Assembly (NCBI RefSeq): GCF_002009425.1
Contig: NZ_CP019936.1
Location: forward strand, 248,001 to 312,000
Direction: 5' to 3'
Origin: Thiosocius teredinicola
Lineage (GTDB): Bacteria; Pseudomonadota; Gammaproteobacteria; Chromatiales; Chromatiaceae
Length of the DNA stretch: 64,000 nucleotides
The notes below the pieces were generated by a model that did no database searches, was not told where the DNA came from, and was given only the letters and a program-made list of their open reading frames with translations. Made by a program: the position numbers and the translations under genes. Shown one piece after another: positions 56,185 to 64,000 of this stretch. Numbering within the stretch: position 1 is the first letter of the stretch; each line of letters opens with the position of its first letter.

Positions 56185-57783
56185 ATGGGAAACCACAACG
56201 ATACCAATACCGAATCAGAGCTGCTGGTCTTGCAAGAGGCCGCCAAGCTCATCACCAAGTCCACCGATCCCAAGCCTGCCATTCAGGGCATCCTGCGTCT
56301 GTTGTCCGAACTGTTGGGGTTGAACCGCGGCCGCGTACTGCTGCCCGAGGATGAGACGGGAACGCTGTCTATCCGTTACGCCTATGGTCTGAGGCCGCAG
56401 GAACGGGTGCGCGGACATTATTCGATCGGCGAGGGCATTACCGGGCGCGTCTTTCAGACCGGGCAACTGGCGTTGATCCCCGACATCGACGATGAACCGG
56501 CCTACCTGGCGCGCGCGGTTGACCGCACCACCTTGCCGAACGAGGCGGTGGCCTACATGGCGGTACCGATCGTGCTCGAGGAAACGCCGGTCGGGGTATT
56601 GGCGGTGCATCGTCTGCGCAACCGCGATCATCCCTTCCAGCGTGACCTGACTCTGTTGCAGGTCGTGGCCACACTGGTCGGCCAGGTACTGCAGGTGAAG
56701 GCCTTGGTCGATGAACGCACCGCGCAGCTCGAATCCGAAAACCGCCTGCTGCGCAATCGGATCGAGAGCCACGGAGCCAAGTACGGCATTCTCGGGGAAA
56801 GCCCGGCGTTGCAGCAGGCCGTGCAGCAGGCTCTGCAGGTCGCCAAGACCGGTACCACTGTGTTGCTGCTCGGTGAGTCGGGCACCGGCAAGGAACGTTT
56901 CGCGCGCATGCAGCATATGGCCGGCAACTGTAGCCAGGGCCCGTTCGTGTCCGTGAATTGTGCGGCGATACCGGCGAGCCTGATCGAATCGGAACTGTTT
57001 GGGCATGAGAAAGGCGCGTTCACCGGTGCGACCTCGACCAAGAAGGGCAAGATCGAATTGGCCAACGGCGGCACGCTGTTTCTCGACGAAATCGGCGACC
57101 TCGAACTCGATCTGCAGGCGAAGTTGTTGAAGGTGTTGGAGAGCCGCGTGATTCAGCGCGTCGGCAGCACGCGAGATGTTCCGGTCGACGTGCGCATCGT
57201 CGCAGCAACGCACAAAAACCTGCAGGAAGCGGTGAACGCCAACCGTTTTCGTCTCGATCTTTTCTACCGCCTCAACGTGTTCCCGATACGTCTGCCGCCA
57301 CTGCGCGCCAGGCAGGGCGACGTCGCCGTGTTGGCGCATCACTTTCTCAAGGCAGCCAACGAGGAATACGGCAAATCTGTCGAGTTCGGCATGGGCAGTA
57401 TCGACCTGCTCGAAGCCTATCCGTGGCCGGGCAACATCCGACAGCTGGAAAACCTGGTGAAGCGTGCCGTGCTGCTGACGCCGGGCCCGGCGATCGGTCG
57501 CAAACTGATGCAGGACATCCTCGCCGAAGAAGGTGGGATCGCGTCGCCGGGTGGCCACGAAGCGGCAGAGATCGCGCCGCCGCGAACCGTCTCGGAAAGC
57601 AAGACGATCAATGCCGTGCCCGACAACATGCGGCCGTATTCCAAGGTGCAGGAAGACGAGGTTGACCAGATCGTGGAGGCTCTGCGTCTGCATCGCGGCA
57701 ACAAGACGAGGGCAGCGATCAGCCTCGGCCTGACGCCACGACAGTTACGCTACCGCATGGTCAAGCTGAACATCGCCAGTTGA
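56185..57783 (+). CDS. Sigma-54-dependent transcriptional activator, NifA/NtrC type (GAF-AAA-HTH)
   Basis: The regulator has 532 residues from the ATG at 56185 (GTG 56152 and ATG 56158 are alternatives). An N-terminal GAF domain (about residues 10-175) is followed by a coiled segment and a AAA+ domain with Walker A GESGTGKE, the sigma-54 contact loop GAFTGA, Walker B LFLDEIGDL and the arginine-finger region RLDLFYRLNVFPIRLPPLRAR. A Fis-type HTH ends the protein (NKTRAAISLGLTPRQLRYRM), close to the NifA HTH. The C-x4-C oxygen-sensing linker of oxygen-sensitive NifA is not seen. Its place between two sigma-54 operons makes it their likely activator; the GAF ligand is unknown. Confidence 0.93.
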   Translation: MGNHNDTNTESELLVLQEAAKLITKSTDPKPAIQGILRLLSELLGLNRGRVLLPEDETGTLSIRYAYGLRPQERVRGHYSIGEGITGRVFQTGQLALIPDIDDEPAYLARAVDRTTLPNEAVAYMAVPIVLEETPVGVLAVHRLRNRDHPFQRDLTLLQVVATLVGQVLQVKALVDERTAQLESENRLLRNRIESHGAKYGILGESPALQQAVQQALQVAKTGTTVLLLGESGTGKERFARMQHMAGNCSQGPFVSVNCAAIPASLIESELFGHEKGAFTGATSTKKGKIELANGGTLFLDEIGDLELDLQAKLLKVLESRVIQRVGSTRDVPVDVRIVAATHKNLQEAVNANRFRLDLFYRLNVFPIRLPPLRARQGDVAVLAHHFLKAANEEYGKSVEFGMGSIDLLEAYPWPGNIRQLENLVKRAVLLTPGPAIGRKLMQDILAEEGGIASPGGHEAAEIAPPRTVSESKTINAVPDNMRPYSKVQEDEVDQIVEALRLHRGNKTRAAISLGLTPRQLRYRMVKLNIAS

Positions 57784-57803
57784 GCGTCGCCGGCACATCG
57801 TCA

Positions 57804-57856
57804 TTGGACATGACAATCTGACAATTGCCGCCGGCTGGTTCGACAATGTCGACAAT
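57804..57856. promoter_or_regulatory. Candidate enhancer site upstream of the redox operon
   Basis: GGACA, TGACAATC and TGACAATT repeats (57807-57825) are followed by the palindrome GACAATGTC (57842-57850) and another GACAATT. The palindrome lies about 95 bases before the -24 element and shares GACA(A/T)TGTC with the site between cynS and the transporter. Confidence 0.6.
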
Positions 57857-57938
57857 TACAGACGCGGTTATCGTTCGTTCACTACCAGGGGACGAGCGAT
57901 AACTTCTTAGGTATCTGAAACTACGCAGGTTTTCTCCC

Positions 57939-57956
57939 TTGGCATAGGGTTTGCTA
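57939..57956 (+). promoter_or_regulatory. Sigma-54 promoter of the OsmC-flavoprotein-rubredoxin operon
   Basis: TTGGCATAGGGTTTGCTA matches TGGCAY-N5-TTGCT with GG and GC ten bases apart. The predicted start near 57966 precedes the OsmC-like start codon by about 43 bases. Confidence 0.85.
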
Positions 57957-58008
57957 TGACAGCAATGCAACATTGCTTTCAACACAACAAACCCGGAGAG
58001 ATCCCTGT

Positions 58009-58557
58009 ATGAGTACTTCCCCACAGACCATCGCCAAGTCCATGAGCTGCCTGCGTCCGATCGACTCCGAAGGCCTGCAGGCGCTGGGCGAAAAAGGCAA
58101 GGCAAACCCGAGCTCGGTGGTTACGCTCAAGGCCAAAACCGTTTGCGAAGGTCAGTTCCGTATGCAGACCTATGTGCGCAATCTCGAGCCGATGCTGATC
58201 GACGAACCGCCGCACCTGCTCGGTGAAGACAACGCGCCGAATCCGTCAGAGGCCGTACTGGCCAGCCTCGGTGCCTGTCTGGCAGTGGGCGTGCATGCCA
58301 ACGCGACGGCGCGTGGCGTGAAGCTGTCGAAGCTCGAACTCGAACTCGAAGGTGACATCAACGTGACCGCCGTATGGGGTACCGGTGATCTCGACGAAGC
58401 CAAGACCCTCGGTTTTTCCGCGGTACGCGTCAAGATCGCCGCCGAAGGCGATGCGCCCAAAGAGCAGATCGACGAAATCATTTCTCACTCGAATGTCTGG
58501 TCGCCGGTTGCCAACACCCTGCGTAACAACGTCGCTGTCGAGGTGACGCCCGCCTGA
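58009..58557 (+). CDS. OsmC-family protein
   Basis: The ATG at 58009, preceded by CGGAGAG, gives 182 residues. The OsmC core is present: DEPPHLLGEDNAPNPSEAVLASLGACLAVGVHANATARG, with the conserved Cys in GACL that acts as peroxidatic or thiol-reactive residue in Ohr/OsmC proteins. The second Cys of Ohr/OsmC is not clearly placed (one Cys lies near the N-terminus in VCEGQF), so a peroxide reductase role is uncertain. It is the first gene of the sigma-54 redox operon; 29 bases separate it from the flavoprotein gene. Confidence 0.85.
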   Translation: MSTSPQTIAKSMSCLRPIDSEGLQALGEKGKANPSSVVTLKAKTVCEGQFRMQTYVRNLEPMLIDEPPHLLGEDNAPNPSEAVLASLGACLAVGVHANATARGVKLSKLELELEGDINVTAVWGTGDLDEAKTLGFSAVRVKIAAEGDAPKEQIDEIISHSNVWSPVANTLRNNVAVEVTPA

Positions 58558-58586
58558 TCGCGGCCGAGGTAGTCGAGGAGAACAAC

Positions 58587-59720
58587 ATGAGTCTGAACGC
58601 CGCCAAAGAACTCAAGGCCGTGCTGCCGCTTGAGGAACAGCTCACGATAACCCGCGCGCTGGTCAAGCAAGAGCTTTCACCGCTGACGGTGAAGATCGAC
58701 CTTGAAGGGCTTTATCCCGAATCGTTTCTGCGCCAGCTGGGCGGGGTCGACGGCTACCGTCAACACCTCTCGATGGCACGTCCGGATGGCGAGACCGACA
58801 TGGGGGCGGCGATTCAGACCATGGGTGCCGTTTCGCACGAATGCCTGTCCACCGGGTTTGCCGTATGGTGCCAGGACACCTGTGCCTGGTACCTGCAGAA
58901 TGCCGCCAATCCGGTCGTGCGTGACGCCTGGTTGCCGAAACTCGCCAGCGGCGAGGTGCTCGGCGGTACCGGCATGTCGAACACGATGAAGGCGTTCGCC
59001 AACATCGAGCCGCTGCGCCTCAAGGGCAAGCGAGTCGATGGCGGCTACATCGTCAACGGATCCCTGCCGTGGGTTTCCAACCTCGGTGAGAATCATGTGT
59101 TCGGCACGCTGTTCGCGCTCGAAGGCAGCGAAAACCAAACGATCATGGCGCTGGTCGACTGCAGTGCCGAGGGCTTTACGCTGCGCCAGTCGGCGCACTT
59201 CACGGCGCTCGAGGGTACGCGCACCTTTGCCTGCTTCTTCGAGAACGTGTTCATACCGGATGAGATGATCATCGACGATGACGGTGCGGCGTTTCTCAAG
59301 CGCGCGCGTGCCGGCATTGTGTTGCTGCAGCTCGGTATGGGCGTCGGCAACGTGCAGTCTTGCATCGACCTGTGCCGCGAAGTCGAGCCGCTGCTCGGCC
59401 ACGTGAACGGCTATCTCGACGATCGGCCCGATGAGTTGCAGGAAGAACTCGACGATGCGGTCGATGCCTGCATGGCATTGGCGGAAGATCCGTTTGAAAA
59501 ATCGGAGGAGTTCTTCCGCGAGGTATTGCAGTTACGTCTCTCCGCCGGCGAGCTGGCGTTACGCGCCTCGCAGTCGGCAATGTTGCACACCGGCGCCAAG
59601 GGATATCTGCGAACTGCGCCGGCACAACGCAAACTGCGTGAATCCTATTTCGTGGCGATCGTGACGCCTGCCATCAAACACCTGCGTAAGGAACTCGACG
59701 CCTTGTCGCGCGCTGCCTGA
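58587..59720 (+). CDS. Acyl-CoA dehydrogenase-fold flavoprotein of unknown substrate
   Basis: A 377-residue protein of the ACAD superfamily: helical N-domain, the middle beta-domain with GGTGMSNTMKAFANIEPL and GYIVNGSLPWVSNLGENH (FAD contacts), and a helical C-domain. In place of the usual C-terminal motif with catalytic Glu (Y-E-G-T-S-E-I) it reads YLRTAPAQRKLRESYFVAIVTP, with no Glu at that position, so classical acyl-CoA dehydrogenation is doubtful. Relatives without this Glu include flavin monooxygenases of the DszC/HpaB type. Electrons could come from the rubredoxin-reductase fusion encoded two genes downstream. Confidence 0.85.
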   Translation: MSLNAAKELKAVLPLEEQLTITRALVKQELSPLTVKIDLEGLYPESFLRQLGGVDGYRQHLSMARPDGETDMGAAIQTMGAVSHECLSTGFAVWCQDTCAWYLQNAANPVVRDAWLPKLASGEVLGGTGMSNTMKAFANIEPLRLKGKRVDGGYIVNGSLPWVSNLGENHVFGTLFALEGSENQTIMALVDCSAEGFTLRQSAHFTALEGTRTFACFFENVFIPDEMIIDDDGAAFLKRARAGIVLLQLGMGVGNVQSCIDLCREVEPLLGHVNGYLDDRPDELQEELDDAVDACMALAEDPFEKSEEFFREVLQLRLSAGELALRASQSAMLHTGAKGYLRTAPAQRKLRESYFVAIVTPAIKHLRKELDALSRAA

Positions 59721-59764
59721 TGCGGTCGCCTGCCGATCGTCGTACCAACGGAGACAGTTAATCG

Positions 59765-60145
59765 ATGAAGACCATTACGACCAGCCTGGCTGCGGATGAA
59801 GCAGTCGAAAAGCTGATCGCCGCAATCGCCGAAGTCGAGCTTCGCCTGGTTGCCCACATCAACGGCCAGGCGAATGCCGCAAAGCTCGGCAAGACAGTGC
59901 CGGCCGACCAAATTCTTGAAGTGTTCCGGCCGGATTTCGCGATCCGTGTGTGGGGCGCCTGCAAGCCGGCAGGACATGACATTCCGTTGCGAATCCATGT
60001 CTACGAAGACGGCGATACAACCAAGGTGGCGTGTCGATTGCCGACCACCGTGTTCGAACCGTTCGGATCCGCCGAGCTCGATGCCATCGGCGCCGAGCTC
60101 GATCCATTGTTCGATAAAATCCTGGCAGCCGTGCCGGAAGCGTGA
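59765..60145 (+). CDS. DUF302-like protein
   Basis: A 126-residue soluble protein. The pattern (helix [29 protein letters not shown], then [18 protein letters not shown], strand [22 protein letters not shown]-terminal helix [16 protein letters not shown]) fits DUF302. Members of this family are often near redox and metal-stress genes but have no settled function. The stop overlaps the GTG start region of the rubredoxin fusion, showing co-translation. Confidence 0.78.
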   Translation: MKTITTSLAADEAVEKLIAAIAEVELRLVAHINGQANAAKLGKTVPADQILEVFRPDFAIRVWGACKPAGHDIPLRIHVYEDGDTTKVACRLPTTVFEPFGSAELDAIGAELDPLFDKILAAVPEA

Positions 60146-61554
60146 AAGTTATGAATGACGCATCGTTCATGCGCTGGATCTGTGATGCCTGCGGTTATAT
60201 CTATGACGAGGCCAAGGGTGATCCTGACTCCGGCCTCGCGCCCGGTACACGCTATGCCGACATCCCGGAAGATTGGGAATGTCCGCTGTGCGGCATGAAA
60301 AAAAGTGATTTGCGCCTGTTGCCCGAGGCGAAGCCTGCAGTTGCTTCCCGGCCCGCTGCATCGGCAGCGGGAAAATCTGCATTGTGTAAGGGTGGTGACG
60401 AGTATGTCGTTATCGTCGGCGCCGGTATCGCCGGTTGGTCGGTAGCCGAAGCAATCCGCCGCCGCGAGCCGACACGTCCGGTGTTGCTGGTCAGCGCCTG
60501 TCCCGGCCTGGTCTATCCCAAGCCGGCGATATCGATGGCGTTGGCCATGAACAAAAAGCCGGAAGACCTCGTGGATACCGATGCGGCAGGCAAAGCCGCT
60601 GAACTCAACATCGAGGTAAGAACCGACACACGCATCGTCAAGCTTGATACCCGACGCCGCCGACTGACCACAGTCCGCGGTGGTATCCAATACGGCAAGC
60701 TGGTGCTGGCATTGGGTGCGCACCAGCGGGTGCTGCCGTTAGACGGCGATGCCGCAGACGATGTTGCGCGCGTCAATGATCTGGGTAGCTATAAGCAGTT
60801 TCGTGCGAAGCTCACGCCCGAGGTCAAGCACATCACCATCCTGGGGGCGGGCCTGATCGGTTGTGAATTCGCCGATGATATGACGAGCGCCGGTTTCCAG
60901 GTGACGGTAGTCGATCCGGCCGACAGGCCATTGCAGAGCCTGGTGCCTCGTGCCGTTTCCGCTGAGTTGGTGAGCCGGCTTGCGCACAAGGGTGTCGATT
61001 GGCGCCTCGGATCGACGATGTTGTCTCTGGCGAAAGCCACCAAGGGTTACAAGGCGGTGCTGGATGACGGCTGTAGTGTGCAGACCGACATCGTGCTGTC
61101 TGCCGCTGGTTTGATTCCCAACACGCAGCTTGCCGCCAAGGCGGACTTGGCAATCGATGCCGGTGTGGCCGTCGACAACACCATGCGAACGAGTGCTGAG
61201 CATGTGTATGCCGTCGGTGATTGCGCTTCACTGGCGGGCCAGGTGTTCGCCTACATCGAGCCGATTCGCCGTCAGGCAGAGGCGATAGCCGCCGACATTG
61301 CCGGCGCCCGCGAGCGCTTCATGCCGCTGCCGCCGTTGGTCAAGGTCAAAACGCCCACCATGCCGATCAGCGTATGCAAGCCGTCCGGTGCGGTCGCCGA
61401 TGATGACTGGGTGGCGATTGAAGAAAACGGCGACAGCCTGCACTTCGAGATCGCGGGCCCCGACACCATCGCCGGTTTCGCCTTGGCCGGCGACGTTGCC
61501 TCGCAGGCCGGCGGTCACTATCGCCGCCTCGGCGGACAAACACAGGCCGCTTGA
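60142..61554 (+). CDS. Rubredoxin fused to FAD-dependent NAD(P)H:rubredoxin reductase
   Basis: A 470-residue fusion (GTG 60142; ATG 60151 or 60169 are alternatives). The N-terminal 55 residues are a rubredoxin: [18 protein letters not shown] and [13 protein letters not shown] give the FeS4 Cys pairs. After an Ala/Pro-rich linker comes a pyridine nucleotide-disulfide-type reductase with FAD motif [20 protein letters not shown](P) motif [17 protein letters not shown] and the late AVGDCAS. The order electron donor domain plus carrier in one chain gives a self-contained supply for an oxygenase, oxidase or peroxide reductase, here probably the operon's flavoprotein or OsmC protein. Confidence 0.92.
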   Translation: MKVMNDASFMRWICDACGYIYDEAKGDPDSGLAPGTRYADIPEDWECPLCGMKKSDLRLLPEAKPAVASRPAASAAGKSALCKGGDEYVVIVGAGIAGWSVAEAIRRREPTRPVLLVSACPGLVYPKPAISMALAMNKKPEDLVDTDAAGKAAELNIEVRTDTRIVKLDTRRRRLTTVRGGIQYGKLVLALGAHQRVLPLDGDAADDVARVNDLGSYKQFRAKLTPEVKHITILGAGLIGCEFADDMTSAGFQVTVVDPADRPLQSLVPRAVSAELVSRLAHKGVDWRLGSTMLSLAKATKGYKAVLDDGCSVQTDIVLSAAGLIPNTQLAAKADLAIDAGVAVDNTMRTSAEHVYAVGDCASLAGQVFAYIEPIRRQAEAIAADIAGARERFMPLPPLVKVKTPTMPISVCKPSGAVADDDWVAIEENGDSLHFEIAGPDTIAGFALAGDVASQAGGHYRRLGGQTQAA

Positions 61555-62094
61555 TAGCGCGCTGAGCGAGCCGTGCAGATTTTGCGTAACGCTCAGCCAT
61601 AGCATAAGCCGAGTTTTTGGCCGACTGGATGGGCTCTGGAATGACCCGAACTTGCGACGCAGTGCACTGGTGCTGCGTCGATCAGCTGGATCAGGGTGAC
61701 GTCGCTTCAGTTTGATGCGAGCAGCGTCCGTATTGAAGCATCGGTCTGCCGGCTGCGTTGTTTTTGAATGCGCTGTTTCGCTCTTGCGGCGAATCCCGCC
61801 GGTCCAGGGGGGCACCGGACATCGTCTGGAGCGACGTTCCGCTGGTAGCCGCAAGAGCTCTCTCCCATTCGCATGCGTTACTGTCGGAACAGAAGTCCTG
61901 CAACAGGTTCAGTTCGAATAGATGACGTGACGCACGACAACCTCGGCAGGACGATGGCATCGGCGTCCCAGCCTGGCGGCTGACGGCAGCCGCCCGGGCT
62001 GTCGGAGTTCATCAGGTGAGAGACACCCCGCTGCGAGCCAACGAAAAGGTGGTTTATACTGCCGATCCCCTGTCGCAATCTTGACGTACGAGCG
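61555..62094. other. Intergenic region before the glycosyltransferase pair
   Basis: 540 bases with no supported gene; the short frames on both strands lack conserved features. No terminator with a T run was found after the redox operon, and no clear promoter was recognised. Confidence 0.4.
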
Positions 62095-63261
62095 ATGTTG
62101 ATCGTCCACTTTTCGTTGACGCCTCTTGTTGGCGCGCCGATCCGCTTGTGTGAAGCGCTTGGTCGGCTGGACGGCGTAGAAGCACGTTTCGTCGTTCTCG
62201 ATCCCAAAGGTTATGTAGACCAATCCCATCCGATCGATCTGGTGTGGGAGGACGACAAGGCGCTCGTCTCCGAGTTGGTCGAGCGAGCCGATATCCTGCA
62301 CCTGCACAACTATATCTCGCTCGACAGCAAGGAGTTTGCGCCGCTCGATTTCTCGGCGCTGTGGGAAAGCGGCAAACCGATGGTGCGGCATTTTCACTCG
62401 ACGCCGGATCTCGTCGCGAGAATGATGCGCTGTAACGTCTCTGACGTGTTTCGCTGCCCGATACCGAAATTGACGATTGCTCAGTATCCAGAACGTTTCT
62501 ATCCAACGGCGCGCCTTGTCCCCAACATCGTGTTGCCTAACCAATACGGAATCGAGCGAAGCGTGCGTGAGGGCCCGATACGAATCGGCTACTCTCCCAG
62601 CAGCTTCCGTTCTGGTCGAATCTCCCGGTGGGATACCAAGGGTTATCCTGAAACGATCAGCATGTTGAGACGCCTGGAGAGGAAAGCGAAGGCGCGTGGC
62701 ATATCGGTAGAGATCGACGTTATCGAGCAGGTAAGTCATCGTGAATGCCTGGCACGCAAATCCGAATGCGATATCGCTATCGACGATCTTGTTACCGGCA
62801 GTTATCACATGAGTACGTTGGAATCGCTCGAGCTTGGCAGCATGGTGCTCACCCATATGGATGACAGGGTGCAGAAAGCGGTAGCGGAAGTTTGTGGTCG
62901 AAACGATTTTCCCGCTGTGAACGTTCGACTGGAAGATGCCGAAGAGGTTCTGCTTTCCACCCTGGATCGTCCCGAAATGGTAAGGGAGATTGGGAAATAC
63001 TCCGCGGAATGGATGGCGAAATACTGGTCGATGGACGAAATGGCAAGCCGTTTCCTGGTGATCTATCGCGACGTGCTCGCCAATCCCCGGCAGCCGTTCA
63101 GTCAACGGTTCGATCTGCAGTCGGCTGCCGGCAGGTTCCTCAATAACGAGATTCACGACGTGAACTGGCATGCCCGGCATGAGCGTTGGCCGAAGGAACC
63201 TCCATTGCTCTTGAAGAAGGCTCGCAATTTATTGCGGAAAATTGGTATTCATCGGGTGTGA
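62095..63261 (+). CDS. Glycosyltransferase-like protein (GT-B fold)
   Basis: A 388-residue protein. The N-terminal VHFSLTPLVGAPIRLCEALGRL and ADILHLHNYISLD (H-x-H-N) are the GT4-type donor-independent half, and the C-terminal CDIAIDDLVTGSYHMSTLESLELGSMVLTH has the E-x-L-x-x-G spacing of the sugar-nucleotide site. Homology is looser than in the other glycosyltransferases of this window. Its stop overlaps the GTG start of the next glycosyltransferase by four bases. Confidence 0.78.
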   Translation: MLIVHFSLTPLVGAPIRLCEALGRLDGVEARFVVLDPKGYVDQSHPIDLVWEDDKALVSELVERADILHLHNYISLDSKEFAPLDFSALWESGKPMVRHFHSTPDLVARMMRCNVSDVFRCPIPKLTIAQYPERFYPTARLVPNIVLPNQYGIERSVREGPIRIGYSPSSFRSGRISRWDTKGYPETISMLRRLERKAKARGISVEIDVIEQVSHRECLARKSECDIAIDDLVTGSYHMSTLESLELGSMVLTHMDDRVQKAVAEVCGRNDFPAVNVRLEDAEEVLLSTLDRPEMVREIGKYSAEWMAKYWSMDEMASRFLVIYRDVLANPRQPFSQRFDLQSAAGRFLNNEIHDVNWHARHERWPKEPPLLLKKARNLLRKIGIHRV

Positions 63262-64000
63262 GACGTTCGCTGGTGATTCATATCGTTCAACAATTTACCA
63301 ATCCCCACGGCGGTACTGAGCTGAGAGCCATCAGTTTGTACAACATCCTGAAGCGGCACACGCAAGTCCGGCTGTGGTCTGAGTTCGATCCTGATCCCGG
63401 CTTGGCAGCTGACTGGCCCATCAGGCAGATACGGCCGAAGCGCCTCGCATTTCCGAAGTTCGGCACTTTCATTTTTTGCGGGGCTTGCTGGTACGTAGGT
63501 CGCTGGCTCGAAGTAACGTTTCCACGGCGTATTATCGTTCTGCACAACTATCCGCATCATTCCTATCAAGATTGGTTTCGACGCGCCAAGAGTCCGTGGA
63601 TGCCTGAGATCGAATGGGTGTTTGCGAGTGAACAGATGCGAAAAGATGCGGCACTCGACGGCTTGGTTGAACCGTCACCGATCGATCTCGAACAATTTCG
63701 GCCGACTGGCACCCGAAAACGAAACCAGGAGTTTACGGTAGGGCGTTTGAGCCGAGATGTGTCAGAGAAGCATCATGCAGACGATTGCGACTTGTACATG
63801 CGCTTGGCGGAGGCGGGCGTCAAAGTACGCATTATGGGTGGGACGGTTTTGAGAGAGAAAATGCCGCCACATCCCATGATCGAGTTGCTCCCGGCCGGTG
63901 CGGAAGCGCCGGAAGAGTTTCTGTCGACCCTTGACTGTTTTCTCTATCGCACGCGCAGCGATTGGTTTGAAGCGTTCGGTCGGGTGGTCCTCGAAGCGAT
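63258..64000 (+). CDS. Glycosyltransferase family 4 protein, 3' end outside the window
   Basis: From the GTG at 63258 the frame is open to the right edge (about 247 residues). It starts LVIHIVQQFTNPHGGTELRAISLYNIL with the HGGTE loop typical of GT4 N-domains, has FTVGRLSRDVSEKHH (the interdomain strand and loop), and ends within WFEAFGRVVLEA, the beginning of the E-x7-E donor site. It continues a surface-polysaccharide region that extends beyond the window. Confidence 0.85.
   Translation, partial: MRRSLVIHIVQQFTNPHGGTELRAISLYNILKRHTQVRLWSEFDPDPGLAADWPIRQIRPKRLAFPKFGTFIFCGACWYVGRWLEVTFPRRIIVLHNYPHHSYQDWFRRAKSPWMPEIEWVFASEQMRKDAALDGLVEPSPIDLEQFRPTGTRKRNQEFTVGRLSRDVSEKHHADDCDLYMRLAEAGVKVRIMGGTVLREKMPPHPMIELLPAGAEAPEEFLSTLDCFLYRTRSDWFEAFGRVVLEA

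Noticed and set aside
56215-57693. 492-residue minus-strand frame opposite the activator gene
   Set aside because: Antisense shadow of the GAF-AAA-HTH gene with no recognisable domain.
61909-63180. 423-residue minus-strand frame opposite the glycosyltransferase at 62.1 kb
   Set aside because: No motif, and the plus frame has glycosyltransferase features and a four-base overlap with the next gene.

Overview
The window looks like a chromosomal segment of a gammaproteobacterium, most like the Chromatiales and related sulfur-oxidising lineages. It is GC-rich. It carries the gammaproteobacterial layouts yrbG-kdsD next to mlaFEDCB-murA, petABC-sspA-sspB and mutY-yggX, and its cytochrome b has the PVWY form of the Qo motif that is common in beta- and gammaproteobacteria. 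No phage, insertion sequence, CRISPR array or rRNA operon was seen.

Layout. 1-5.8 kb: lipopolysaccharide and outer-membrane lipid genes (kdsD, yrbG, mlaFEDCB). 5.9-12.4 kb: murA, hisG, hisD and hisC with an unknown membrane-anchored protein between hisD and hisC, then two HupE/UreJ-like proteins. 12.4-15.0 kb: two small unknown proteins, a DegS-type protease and a Nif3-family protein. 15.1-20.1 kb: a divergent Rieske-like paralogue, the cytochrome bc1 operon petABC, a strong terminator, sspA, sspB and a DUF3301-type protein. 20.2-24.1 kb: flippase and two glycosyltransferases. 24.2-27.4 kb: FetAB-like ABC exporter, trmB, thiG, thiS. 27.5-32.1 kb: acyl-CoA synthetase, tRNA-Gly(CCC), SCO1, a DUF2007-type protein, mutY, yggX, tRNA-Phe(GAA). 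32.1-41.3 kb: a second, patchier surface-polysaccharide region (O-antigen ligase, pyruvyl transferase, MenD-like ThDP enzyme, flippase, SDR) with two stretches of about 1 kb that hold no recognisable gene. 41.6-46.4 kb: an unknown protein, a secreted hydrolase and a MacAB-like exporter. 46.7-51.2 kb: a small secreted protein, an SGNH esterase with a PEP-CTERM-like tail, eda and edd. 51.3-61.6 kb: isoaspartyl peptidase, then the most interesting region. 62.1-64.0 kb: two glycosyltransferases, the second cut by the window edge.

The 52.3-61.6 kb region reads as one regulon. A sigma-54 enhancer-binding protein of NifA/NtrC type (GAF, AAA+ with GAFTGA, Fis-like HTH) lies between a divergent cyanase / ABC-transporter locus and a four-gene redox operon. 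The operon encodes an OsmC-like protein, an acyl-CoA-dehydrogenase-fold flavoprotein without the usual C-terminal catalytic Glu, a DUF302-like protein and a rubredoxin fused to an NAD(P)H:rubredoxin reductase. I found four -24/-12 elements with exact GG-N10-GC spacing: before cynS, before the transporter, before the redox operon and before the regulator. A 9-bp palindrome GACA(T/A)TGTC lies 70-100 bp upstream of three of them. I infer a sigma-54-controlled uptake and oxidation system for a nitrogen-containing small molecule, with cyanate as substrate or intermediate. The flavoprotein reaction is unknown to me.

A second point of interest is the gene just upstream of petA. It encodes a full-length Rieske-like protein in which the first cluster-ligating His (box CTHLGC) is Tyr, while all four Cys and the second His remain.
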